From Tubulanus polymorphus (taxonomy: Eukaryota > Nemertea > Palaeonemertea > Tubulaniformes > Tubulanidae): a stretch of DNA of 64,000 nucleotides. The stretch is taken from positions 17,729,307-17,793,306 of the forward strand of contig NC_134031.1 in the NCBI RefSeq assembly GCF_964204645.1. Direction: 5' to 3'. Below are positions 1 to 10,678 of the stretch, piece by piece. A model generated the notes under the pieces. That model did not search any database. It saw only the letters and a list, made by a program, of their open reading frames with translations, and was not told the DNA's origin. The position numbers were made by a program, and so were the translations under genes. Positions within the stretch are counted from its first letter, which is position 1. The number at the start of each line of letters is the position of its first letter.

Positions 1-224
1 TCATCATCATCGTCGTCGTCATCATCATCATCGTCGAAGGCTTTTTTTATGATACCACAATCGATCGTTAATCTACCAACAACTATAACTTCCTTGTCGT
101 CTGCCGATTGTGATTTTGCTAAGGCGGTGTCGCCGATTGTATCTATTTCATCGTCCAACTTATCGGCGCTGGACGATACGATAAACAATGTGAGTATACA
201 AACAATCCAACCGGTATTAGACAT
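1..224 (-). CDS. Secreted acidic protein, N-terminal part (runs off window)
   Basis: On the minus strand an ATG at 224-222 opens a frame that stays open to the window edge (about 74 codons seen). The first 20 or so residues are a typical signal peptide (MSNTGWIVCILTLFIVSSSA), so the product should enter the secretory pathway. The mature part starts acidic (DKLDDEIDTIGD), has a short hydrophobic segment (KEVIVVGRL) with one Cys, and then an uninterrupted aspartate run encoded by GAC/GAT at positions 1-35, which is cut by the edge. The protein family is not recognised. A poly-Asp stretch suits a calcium- or mineral-binding secreted protein, but that is inference. The start is the only Met that precedes the signal peptide. 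Confidence 0.6.
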   Translation of the reverse strand, partial: MSNTGWIVCILTLFIVSSSADKLDDEIDTIGDTALAKSQSADDKEVIVVGRLTIDCGIIKKAFDDDDDDDDDDD

Positions 225-1201
225 GATTGTGTCTTAAGTTCGCTGTTCACAATCCCAAATGATATTTGAATCATTATCGCAATTAGTTTTGTGACACTTT
301 AAAAGATCGATTGGTTTTATATTCATAAACCTGGTACCGACGAACTCCTGACGAAGATAGTGCATCAGCAAACAACTCCCACCAGCCCGATGTTCGTCAA
401 GACAAATATGCATGACTTGAAAATATATGATTGAAAAGATTTTAATTCAGATTGCGTTATGAATTTCTAATGTGAATGTATATAACTCATTACGTATGCA
501 GTTCAATCATTGAACTGCATATGTCTGGTCTGAAGTGTCACAAATAAACAAATAGATTTGATTGAATAGTTGATTTCAGGCTAGGGATAGAGGTCCGCCA
601 ATTTTGAGTAGCTTTAGCTGTAACTAATGACTATACTTAAGATCGTGTGAACTTGGTTCCATCATAGGTACAATGTCTAAAAAAATCCTGCTCTTTGGAC
701 CTTACGGCTTTGTTAAAATCGTACTGATCCTCATCTAGTTTGGTCAGCTCGCTTTGTCACAGCGTTGTATCAAGCGAGTGGTTTACGTATGAAGGCGGAC
801 TCAGGTGTGATCCGGACTAACTGGTTGCTTTCACCTAACACCTGGCGCATTCCCAGCTCTAACATGACAATTGCACATTCCTAAAGAACCAATATCGGTT
901 GGCTTGAAGGTGTAACTAATTGACCACCAGGTTCTAAAGAATTATCGTCTTATCTCAAATATTCTTCATATAATCAACTAGTGAAACGACCTTGCTCCTG
1001 CACTTACAGAATATTCAGCTTTTATCTGTCGTACATTCGAATCTTTCAAATCACACCTGAAAGCTTATCTTCACAGTTCACGGAAAAAAACCTGTTAATT
1101 CGAAGTAAAATGATTTATTAATTTCTGCTTCATCCGATAATTACATCTTATTTCGGACAGAAACTCGACAATTTGTTTACACCTTGATCTTTTCAGAAAA
1201 T
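225..1201. other. Intergenic, head of edge gene to tail of tetraspanin gene
   Basis: No coding segment is supported here. It must hold the 5' flank of the minus-strand gene at 1-224 and the 3' end of the tetraspanin gene. An AATAAA on the minus strand (1119-1114) is the only clear signal. Confidence 0.5.
1114..1119 (-). promoter_or_regulatory. Poly(A) signal for the tetraspanin gene
   Basis: AATAAA on the minus strand, about 83 bases past the TAA/TAG of the tetraspanin reading frame, a normal distance for a short 3' UTR. Confidence 0.5.
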
Positions 1202-2431
1202 CTAATTCCAGCCACCGTTTGCGGCATTACTAGCTCGGCGTATGCTCGCTGCTGCTGGTGGTGGTGGTGGTGGAGGTGGTGTGGTTGGAATGCTACTCGA
1301 TCGTTTAGGGCTCAAACTCTTCGCTGATTCTCGGTTTAAATCGAACCCGACCGATATCGGTTTGTAACTGATGCGCCTACTGCTCGAAGCTGATTGCGAT
1401 GGCTTTTCGTACACTTCGAATGATGACTCGCTGTCTATCTCATCGATGTCGTCAAACAATCCCTTGCGTTGCTCGTCTAATTCTCTTTCTTCGGTTGACG
1501 GGGTACTTTTGGTCGGACACGCTCCGAAGAGCCAAGCTGTAGACGGACATTCTGGATCACCTTTTTCCAGCGCCGAGACGACGGCGGTTTGCAAGAATCT
1601 AGCCACAAATATTCCGATTACACGAATAACGAATATGCCGACGATTATTCCGCCGGCGGTCAGCAACATTTGCTCGAAATAAGTCATAATCGCATCGCGG
1701 CATCCCCTCATGTGTAACGTTGTCTGTTTTCGATAGTCGTAATTGTGGTGATACTTGTTCTCTTGTACTCGATGGTGAATGCACGGACGTCTAGATTTCA
1801 CGCTACAGCAACTGAAAGGCACGTCATCCGGCAAAAACTTTCCATCGGCCATCTTGCTCTTCGCATAAGTTGACAGCATGTCGACGTACACCTCGCTGAC
1901 CCACGGTACGTTGAACCAATCGGTATAGAACTCACCGCCACAGCATTCGTAATCCATCTGCGTCTGGTCAATTACGATTTTGATATGTTTCGTCGTCTTG
2001 TATTTCTTCATCGCATCCAGAATTCCGTGGGTAAATGAATGATGAAGGTGCTGGATGTGCGCGAAGGCTAACATTCCTGATGCGAATATGAAAATTGCCA
2101 GCACGATGTCGACACAAATAAACGGCAACAGAAATTGTTTTATCGTGTTGCGTCTTTCGGGGTTTTGTGTCAATATTCCCAAAACGAATCCCAACGCATT
2201 GATAATCAATGAAGCCAACGCAACTGCAATGACCATCCAAGGAAGCGTGTCGCTATTGTACTTATCCACTAAATTTATCTTTTCTTCCAGTGCTAATTTT
2301 ATGTATGTTCCCATAGCCAACAGCCCTATAGAGGCAGCGCAGCCGAATCCATTGAAAACTATGAAAGCGATGCATAATTTGTTCCGACCTTGCTCCGTCA
2401 CTTGTAATTCCAAACAACGTTTTTGTTCCAT
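1202..2431 (-). CDS. Peripherin-2/ROM1-like tetraspanin, intronless
   Basis: A 409-residue four-pass membrane protein of the peripherin/ROM1 branch of tetraspanins, which in vertebrates shapes the highly curved rims of photoreceptor discs. Membrane segments lie near residues 20-47, 64-87, 100-126 and 256-282. The large extracellular loop has the family cysteines: CCGG at 163-166, PFSCC at 205-209, RRPC at 214-217 and RGC at 242-244, plus the DWF..PW and GDPEC..W signatures shared with peripherin-2. It is longer than vertebrate peripherin-2 (about 346 residues) because of a Ser-rich tail ending in a run of eight prolines and alanines. The whole frame is in one exon, whereas vertebrate PRPH2 has three. 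The cysteine that links peripherin tetramers (PRPH2 Cys150, 15 residues before the CCG) is absent; His/Lys occupy the place. The first Met is the natural start. A photoreceptor role is inference from the family. Confidence 0.85.
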   Translation of the reverse strand: MEQKRCLELQVTEQGRNKLCIAFIVFNGFGCAASIGLLAMGTYIKLALEEKINLVDKYNSDTLPWMVIAVALASLIINALGFVLGILTQNPERRNTIKQFLLPFICVDIVLAIFIFASGMLAFAHIQHLHHSFTHGILDAMKKYKTTKHIKIVIDQTQMDYECCGGEFYTDWFNVPWVSEVYVDMLSTYAKSKMADGKFLPDDVPFSCCSVKSRRPCIHHRVQENKYHHNYDYRKQTTLHMRGCRDAIMTYFEQMLLTAGGIIVGIFVIRVIGIFVARFLQTAVVSALEKGDPECPSTAWLFGACPTKSTPSTEERELDEQRKGLFDDIDEIDSESSFEVYEKPSQSASSSRRISYKPISVGFDLNRESAKSLSPKRSSSIPTTPPPPPPPPAAASIRRASNAANGGWN

Positions 2432-5359
2432 TATCCTATTTGTTTATTCCGGCAATTTTTATCATTTCAAATCATTTTTGTAAGTGTTTAAAACATCCAG
2501 AAATTACGATAAAAGCAACCGATTTTTAGTTGCTAATAGAAACGAGTGGTATTCTTACATAACTTTTCAGGCCTTTCACTAGTGGCAGTGGTTGTCTCCA
2601 CAGAGATCTCCGTCGCTCTACGATCCTAGTGTAACCTGTGGTATATCAGTCGCTAAGGTTCTTGTAAAATTCAGGCCTGTGGTCTTTATTTTCTTCATTT
2701 TCAATAACTTAACTCACTGCCGGCCTATTTATTTTGACGTAAGTTCTTGAATTGCTGTCATCACCGGGCCCGCACTCAGTCATACGTTTAAAGCACGTAT
2801 TTCATTTCCTAACAGGCCCCGCCTGTAGTGCCTCAGAAAACCCCCAAATACGATTTCATAACTCGTCTATTTCGTCCATTCGTCAAACAACTTACCTTAG
2901 AAATTTCGTCAATTCGTCACTCGTCAATTGAACTTCACGAACCAAACTTTTGAATTGTTTCGTTTATGAATTCATATCTGGATCAAGAGAGTCAAAACAC
3001 CACTACAAAATTGAAAAAAATTTCGAAAGCCGAATTTTTATCGAATAACCTATATGACGTTTGATGATAGGAATTCTTAATTAATCAGGCGGCAAAAAAT
3101 GTATACATAGATAACACTTTTTGAGCCCACTTGACAGATTCATTCCGCGGACGTTACGTAGCCTGATACCGTAATTCTACGTGACAACATATTTAGCTTG
3201 GAAACGTATAGATGGCGATGTGTATGCTTTAGCCGTTTCAATTCAAATTTGTTTAGATGTCGCCGCGAACGTGCGTGAATGAAAAAACAACTGTTTGGCG
3301 GAAAATTGCGTTTGATTAATCTACATTGTATATTACATTTTACATATCTATTTCAATAGGCAAATCAAATATTTGGGTACGGTGCCAACAGAATGAGGCT
3401 TATAGCGGACCCTTGTAGCTCTTGCCGAATTCATTTCTTTCGGGGTTAGAGAATTAACTATGAAGAAATGCTACAAAACAAAAATTAGATGGATTTAATC
3501 TGAGGATTAAATAATTAATTACCCTATTTACCCTTGACTGCGTTCAAGTAGGCCAGGCCTACTAAGGCTATTGATAAATTACATTACATCACGTGGCACA
3601 TCAAGCTGTTTTCGAGTTATTATTTTTTTCGTTTTAGCCAAAAGCTACTCTTTGACGACACGGCAGCTGCTAGTTTTAAGCTCGTATTGTCATTTTGGTT
3701 ATGTGGAGCAAAATGTGTGTCCTTTAGTCATTGTTCCCCTTAGTTTTTGCAGGTTTTGGGGGGCATATGTCGCCTTTATTCTGTTATGATGTAACACGGG
3801 ACATCAATAAAAACACGTTATATGGCCTAGCTTCTGCTTTTTTTCCGTCCGAACAAAGACCGATCACCGTTGACCCAGTTGGTCTCTGAAATGGCCACAA
3901 AAACCCGCTTACCATAAATTATCATACCAATGATTCAAGGACAAATTACGTCATAGAGGGCAATTTTTTACTCTTCTCAGAACGTATTTTTATCCTAGAA
4001 CACATCGAAATCGAGGCTATATTCAGTGCATTGAGTGGCACACGTGACATACAAATCAAGGCCACTTGTGTCTCGCTTATCTGAGTCTGAACTGAATTAT
4101 TTCCAAGGGCAATTTATGATGAGATACTACTTTCCTTTTCACAACATTAAAAGAACTCACAGCGGATTCCAACGAAGCGTATCTATTGCTATACGCTAAT
4201 CACAAAATTCGCGAAAAGGTTGGTATTTATATATATATATATATATACAGGCTTACGCTTATTTGCTATTCAAGGGTCAATGTCTTTTTTCGATCAATAC
4301 AATTCGATCTCGGAAAGTCGGGTCGATACCCTTGAAACGAGTATTTGATTAGCGTTCTAATGGCGTGATGCATATGGGTACATATGATATAGTCAGGTAA
4401 CCTAGTGAGATTTTAATATACGTATTTTTTATAAACTTATAAAATATCGAGTCTCGCAGATCTGTAATAGGCCCAAAAAGTATGTGAATGAAATATTTTT
4501 CGTTTAAAGACAGACGACAGAAGACTGTGAGATTCGCTGGAAATGAATGTTTTGTCTTATACAGAAATCCGCACTAATTCCTGTTTAAAAATCGAACATT
4601 ACGCCTGAAATCGTGTTAAAATGCAAATAAAACGGCATCATATATCACCAACAGCAAACTCACACTGCTTGGATGGTTCGAATGAAAACCGCTATAACCC
4701 AGTGATCGTCGCATTGGATATAATTTACCGCACAATTTTATCAAATATTTTTGATTTGAGTTTATCAAACTTGATATCGTAACTTACTAGGGAGATCTGT
4801 ACCGATATGTCTAAGTTTGTACTGGATTTTTCCTGGGTCTAACAATATTAAGTCTATATATTGTGTAATCTAAATATTTCCGAAAAGCTTTTCTCAAAGC
4901 TGTAACTGATCCTTAACGAATAACGTGGAAAATTTTTTTTTCGAAAAGTGGCGCCATCTTGATCGATATAGCAGCGTAGATGTATTTTTCCCTCTCATCG
5001 CGTCGGGCATTACCCTCAGCCATGCGGTTGCCAAAGGGAAACACGTGGCAAGAAATTGTGACGCAGAATGAATATCCATATGAAAACCTTTAGATTGCGC
5101 TTTATTGAGAATAAACACTAAAAACTTATCAGAACAATTTCAACACGACTGTTGAGATAGGAACAATTTAAAAGTGCCATTTTTGAACTTTTTTTAGTAT
5201 GCGGAAATGTTATGATATATACATATTTATATATTAGTATATCCCAACAACACCCTCGCACTGGTGTCGTCGAACTCAGAAACGCTTCTGCTGTTACAAC
5301 AGTACTAACTATAACTCCGACGACAACGTTTAGTCTTAAAATCCGTATGCAAACATACT

Positions 5360-5391
<32 letters not shown>

Positions 5392-8300
5392 AAGCAACTA
5401 TAATCAAAAACATTTGAATCTTAGCCCGAGCACCGAGCACGACCTGCATGCGCGCTGATTCATCAGAGACATATCAACGACATCAACATGATGGATTGTG
5501 ACCGTGATAATAATTTTCCATTCTCATTCACCTGGCAGTCAGAAACATTCAAATCATGTTTTTCTTACACAAACGAAGACGCGCGCAATACAACTTTTTC
5601 GTCGCAAGTAAGTGTATTTATTCAAACCAGGGAAATTAATCAAACGCTGTTGATATATTTCATTCATACTTATGTTACTTAAACGAAAACAAAGTTAAAC
5701 TTCTAGACTTTTTTTCTTTCCGGTTACTCATTTTCGAAATTTATATGAAACAATTCGACAATTCTCTAGAAATAAAGATTTTTTCCTGACGATTCGGTAA
5801 CTGACAATACGTCACTGGTCTGAATTTCTTTATGAAAAGATTGTTATTTTTGAATAATCGTACATAATCGTAAACAGAATTTTGTAAATCGGTTATTTGA
5901 AAAAAATGATAATTTGGGTCAAACAGGTTTTGGGGAAACCTAGAAAATTAGAAATAAACCAAAATCCTAATTTTCGTCGAGTATCAATAACTTTGATTTT
6001 AAAACTCCATCGAACGAACGAAAATCCAAGCATCTATCGACCTGTTTTCCGTTATATTAATTATTCTGAAAAGTTTCGATGATTTATGCGTCAAATTCTG
6101 ATATGTTTGAAGTTCCCTATTACGAGATAAATACTTATGCAATAATTTTCGATTAATACTACGGCGTGAATAAGCCGACCGTGCTGAGATGGTCCCCGCG
6201 ACGGAAATGGTTGTCTACGCGCTGATTGGTACGAGTCGCTCCGACGCCGTGGACTATTAATAGTGAGCCGCTTCAGTCTGTTCGCTCTCCCAAGGTCACT
6301 CACCCTACCAATTCAATGTCCTCGGCACGATTGTTGACGTCACGGAATACATATTCATGACGGTGCCGGATTGGCTGCCTTTTCTTATAGGAACTAGAAA
6401 CATGGGATCCATTGTTTTCAAGCCAGACCTAAACGAGTAAATAATGTGTAAAGGTCGATAACACTGACGCTGGCTACTGTCAATTAATCACATACTCCTA
6501 AACGGATTAATAGGATTCAGGATAGATTATTTTATTCAGAAGTGTATCAAATTGCTTCATCGGTAAGTGTACTTTTTTATTTGGATGACCTCTATGTCTC
6601 AAATTCAGTCGCTGGACTTTGTTGTGTTCTACTTTTGAAATTATCAGTAAATTAAGGGCCCAAAATAAAATGGCATAATATAAACGTAAAATTCTATCTT
6701 TACCAATAGCAATGAATTATGATTTTGTTCTAATCTAATATTTGGATAAGTTAAGATATCAAATTCTATCATATATAAAGGTGCTAACAATTTTCCTCGT
6801 ACAAAATCTTTGTTTTCCCCGTGTATGCTACACTATTAACAGATAAACTAGTAAGCCTGTGAACTAATAATCTGAAGTTGATTGTTTTTTCTTATCATAT
6901 CGCATTCGAGATCTGCAGTTTATAATGCGCCTATAGAAATATTCTTTAGTCAGTTTGACATGTGTATCAATGGAGTTCAAAAATGGAACCGATCGTATTT
7001 TCATTTCTATCTTTCGATGATCATATATGATGATTCACCTTTTCTCGAACACCGTCTGTTTTGCGCTTCACTCCGGGCGTACGTATGACATCTTTATTCA
7101 ATAGGACAATGTGAAATTTGTGTAAGGTTGCCTCCCATCTTGCGAACAATGATTATCGTTTTTGTGTGGGATCTTTGTGTTCGTGCCCTTCAACAGTTAA
7201 CCTCTGTGACCCAGGCGACCTCTCCCCATTTCATTGTAATATGCCACGCGTCTTTTCTGTGTTTCTAAAAATATTTCGAATACCCCTCCCGAAAAGTGCG
7301 CCGCAGGCAGTTTCGTTTAATTGTTTTTTTTCATTCAATCTCTTTCAGTATATGTGCAGTTTTTGAGAAATGTTTTTATTACTCGTATACGAAATTCATA
7401 TGATTATATGCAGCTCAAAATATATCGGAAATATTAATGCGAAATTCTAATTGCATTATCCTATGGCCTTGGAAAGGTTAGCGACTCTTGAAGTGTTTTG
7501 CAACAGAATCGATATTGCGGTTCGCACTTTACCTAGGTCATTGTAGCCTGTGCACTTGAACAAGAATGAGAGCACCGTTAATTGATTATAACCCTGATAC
7601 AAAATTCTATATTCATATGTATATATATATATAAAGCAATCATTTCGCATGAGTGTACAATCTCAGAACTTCGTGGGCGCAACTCTCTCGGAAAAACCAC
7701 TTCCGCGATGTATCATGCGTCAGGAATGTCGTCTGGGTTCTACGAATTTCACTCGTAGATAAGTTTTTTATGATACGGAAGTTTATTATTAAATGCAATC
7801 CAACCAAAAATAGGGCTTGCCTTATGCCTCCATTTCTCATGATTTGATACTCGTATGAAAGATTACAATATGACACCCGCCCAATGACCTTGGTCGAGAA
7901 CTAGATTGGGATAGATTGAACGCTACGATTGAACGCCAAGCCACACAAATACACGTGGTACGTTTTCTAAAGTCCGGGATATTTTCCCGGAATTAAGCTG
8001 AAAATAGCACGAAAACAAACCAATACAACGCAATGTATTTTAGACGATATTTTCTATATCTGATTGTTCGCTATAATGAGGCCGTGGATGTAGTTCATAA
8101 ACTACTCCGCATAACTAAACTTAGCGAAACCGTTGAATAGAGTAATAACTCGACGTCGAATTTTTCTCGACCGTCCTTTATGCACCCCTGCGAGTTATGC
8201 TATATCGTTGTTTACTCCGTGAACGAAGAGGTCGTTTGCAGAATCAAGGTCGGCCTTTTATACACAGACTGTTTACAAACGTATCCTGTTACTGAACTAG

Positions 8301-8571
8301 GTTGAGAAATAGTTTGTTTTATTTGCGAGTAACCTTGCGAAAAATATAGCGCAGTATTGCATCACACGTGTTGGCTGCGCTTGAGCCGAGGCCAGGCGAT
8401 GCATTAATCATCCTGTCTGCCGATGGCATTCCAAAAAGCTAAAAGATATTTACGCGTAAAACAAATATCGCCGAAAGTGCGTTGTCCCTTCGCATCCGTG
8501 TTAACTTTAACCACCGTCTAATTCTTTGTATATTTTAGGTCAAGATAGGTTTTCCAAAGAGCAAAATCGCC
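2432..8571. other. Intergenic, 6.1 kb between tetraspanin and NR0B genes
   Basis: This is the shared upstream region of two divergently transcribed genes. I see no convincing exon; the open frames are short and AT-rich. It holds TA microsatellites (4224-4246, 5356-5386), a CRE-like TGACGTCA near 6337, and an extended nuclear-receptor half-site at 7885-7893. A pyrimidine-poor AG at 8537-8538 just before the NR0B start could be a 5' UTR splice acceptor, so an upstream non-coding exon is possible. Confidence 0.5.
7885..7893 (-). promoter_or_regulatory. NR5A/ERR-type half-site upstream of NR0B (candidate)
   Basis: On the minus strand this reads CCAAGGTCA, a full match to the extended half-site YCAAGGYCA bound by NR5A (SF-1/LRH-1) receptors. 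It lies about 680 bases before the NR0B start; a one-mismatch version (TCAAGGTCG) lies near 8244-8252. Vertebrate NR0B genes are controlled by NR5A. A motif this short is expected by chance a few times in 64 kb, so support is weak. Confidence 0.25.
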
Positions 8572-10678
8572 ATGGACCCGTCATCGAACCGAGGCGGGGT
8601 GAACTGTGGAACAAACATACTCTCCGACCTGCTCAATAGAGGAAAAAACCAGTCGACAACACCTCCCCAACCGCAAAATGGATTTCAGAATAGTATCGAG
8701 TATAATTCGCAAAGATACCCGGGACCGGTCCCGACTACTGCTGTGGACGGGCGCCTTCCCTATCAAGGCTGGCCCATGATACCGTCGAACTATGGACCGT
8801 ACACGTGTCGGTCGTATTCATCCCGGGGAATCGTTTCCCAGGACATCGAAATGACAGACAATACTAGGATGCACTCGCAATTAATGAAACCAAGCGACGG
8901 CTATCAGCTGCAATCACCGGGACACCAACGACCTTTTGAACATTTGCCCTCTAAAAGGAATACGAATAACATTCAAATGGTGGATGGTAGTATCTTAGCG
9001 TCGAATGAAATGTACATGTCCAACGCTGTTTGTATGTACATGTCTTTAAGGAATAATAATCAGTCGCAGGTATCCCCTCCTATCAGTTACCATCAACGGG
9101 CGGCCTTGGAATCGGACTCGTTCGAAGTGAGAACGGCTAGTCGCGGAGAAAATCCTAGTCCCGACAAAACAGACGCCGATAGTGGAATATGCACGGATTC
9201 CGAACAGGACGAACCGATGGACCTGTCGTGTAAGCCGCGCGGCCCGTCGCCCGAATGCAGCCGAGAAGGCTATCGGGAGTCATCCTTCCCGCCCGAAGAT
9301 GAAGATAACAATTCAAACTCTTTACTACGAGGACTTTTGCTGCGCAGCCGAGATAAAAAACGCAGTGACTCGATCGGAGATTCGTTCCCGAATCCGAACG
9401 CTAAGGTTCGTCTGGCGAAGAAGAACTTGTTTCCAGTAAGCGCACGCGTCAGCGACTGGTTAGTGAAAATTGTGCAATTTGCCGATTCGATTCCCGAGTA
9501 TAAGTTACTGACGCAAAATGATCGGGTGACATTGATCCTCGGTTCTTGGTCCAGATTACTGTTGTTGTACATGGCCGAGAACAATTTCCACTTCGTCGTC
9601 AGTCCAGAATCGGTGGAGTCTCCGCGACCAGAGTCACCAGATCATCCTCGCGCCCAGTCACCATCACAAAGTACTCACATACCCAATACAGTACCGACCA
9701 TGAGATCTGTCGAAGTTCTACAAGGGCTTATTAGAAAGTACCAAAGCATGGGCTTGGACAGTCAAGAATACGAACTCATGAGAATTTCCATTTTATTCCA
9801 TAATGGTAAGTGTTTCTAACTTTTGCTCGATTGAGCTTTCTTGAAATAATATATAATGTATAAAAGTCATATCATGTCACGGAAATTTTTGCGGGTTCAC
9901 CTCCCCACTAATGACGTCATGCACAAGGTACTCATTGAAACAAATATCTTGCATATATTATATATATATATAAATATATATCAACTCGACCTGCCCTCTA
10001 CCCCACCTCATGCAGATCGTGTGTTTCTGGCGAATTCAAAAGTTCACCGAGTTCACGGCGAGCATGCGGTAAACCTCGCCAATATCAGCCGGCGTTCAAT
10101 AACATCGATTGACTGTTGCAACTCGCGGTATAGCCAGTTTATCCGTACTTTGGCGACAAAAGCTGCTGCCACAAATGACCATAGGTGACCGTATTGAATT
10201 TCGATGCGATTGTTAATAGCATGTCTAGTCGTTGGCTATTGTCGCTGGTATATTTCAGCCAGCAGGGTCATGTACCCTGCTTGACCCATGTGTTTGTAGA
10301 TAGATATAGATGTCATTGAAAACCGTTCGGTTATGAGCGGTCAGTTGATTCGAAGGCCATTGGGTCAGATGTACGCGTCACAATGGTGCGTTGACTTCGC
10401 CTTGTTTATCGCATGTCGAATTTCCTATATTTTCAGATGCCGCATTTTTAGAGAATCTGGACCTGATCGAGCGCGTAAGACGTAACGCCTTGGGATGCTT
10501 AGAACGACATGCCAATGCTGCCCGACGCGATGACGTCATGCATTATTCTAAACTCTTGATGTCACTGCCCACCCTCTACAGTATAGAACCGAAAATGGTC
10601 GAGCACTTGTTCTGTCGACACATAACCGGCAATATGGATGTAGCCGTTTTTATCAAAGAAATGTTGAAAAGTTTATAG
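8572..10678 (+). CDS. NR0B: NR0B (DAX1/SHP-type) nuclear receptor, two exons
   Basis: Exons 8572-9805 and 10437-10678 (631-base GT-AG intron, phase 1) give 491 residues. The protein has no zinc-finger DNA-binding domain and ends with a nuclear-receptor ligand-binding domain (from about residue 292) whose last part (KLLMSLPTLYSIEPK, EHLFCRHITGN, then the AF-2 helix FIKEML) resembles DAX1/SHP. NR0B proteins act as repressors by docking on other receptors. The N-terminal half has two LxxLL receptor-docking motifs, LSDLL (17-21) and LRGLL (252-256), and a textbook CtBP-binding motif PMDLS (215-219). Residues 345-372 hold an SP-rich insertion inside the ligand-binding domain. Vertebrate NR0B genes also have two coding exons. 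An in-frame TAG at 8536-8538 and the strong context GCCATGG support this start. Confidence 0.88.
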
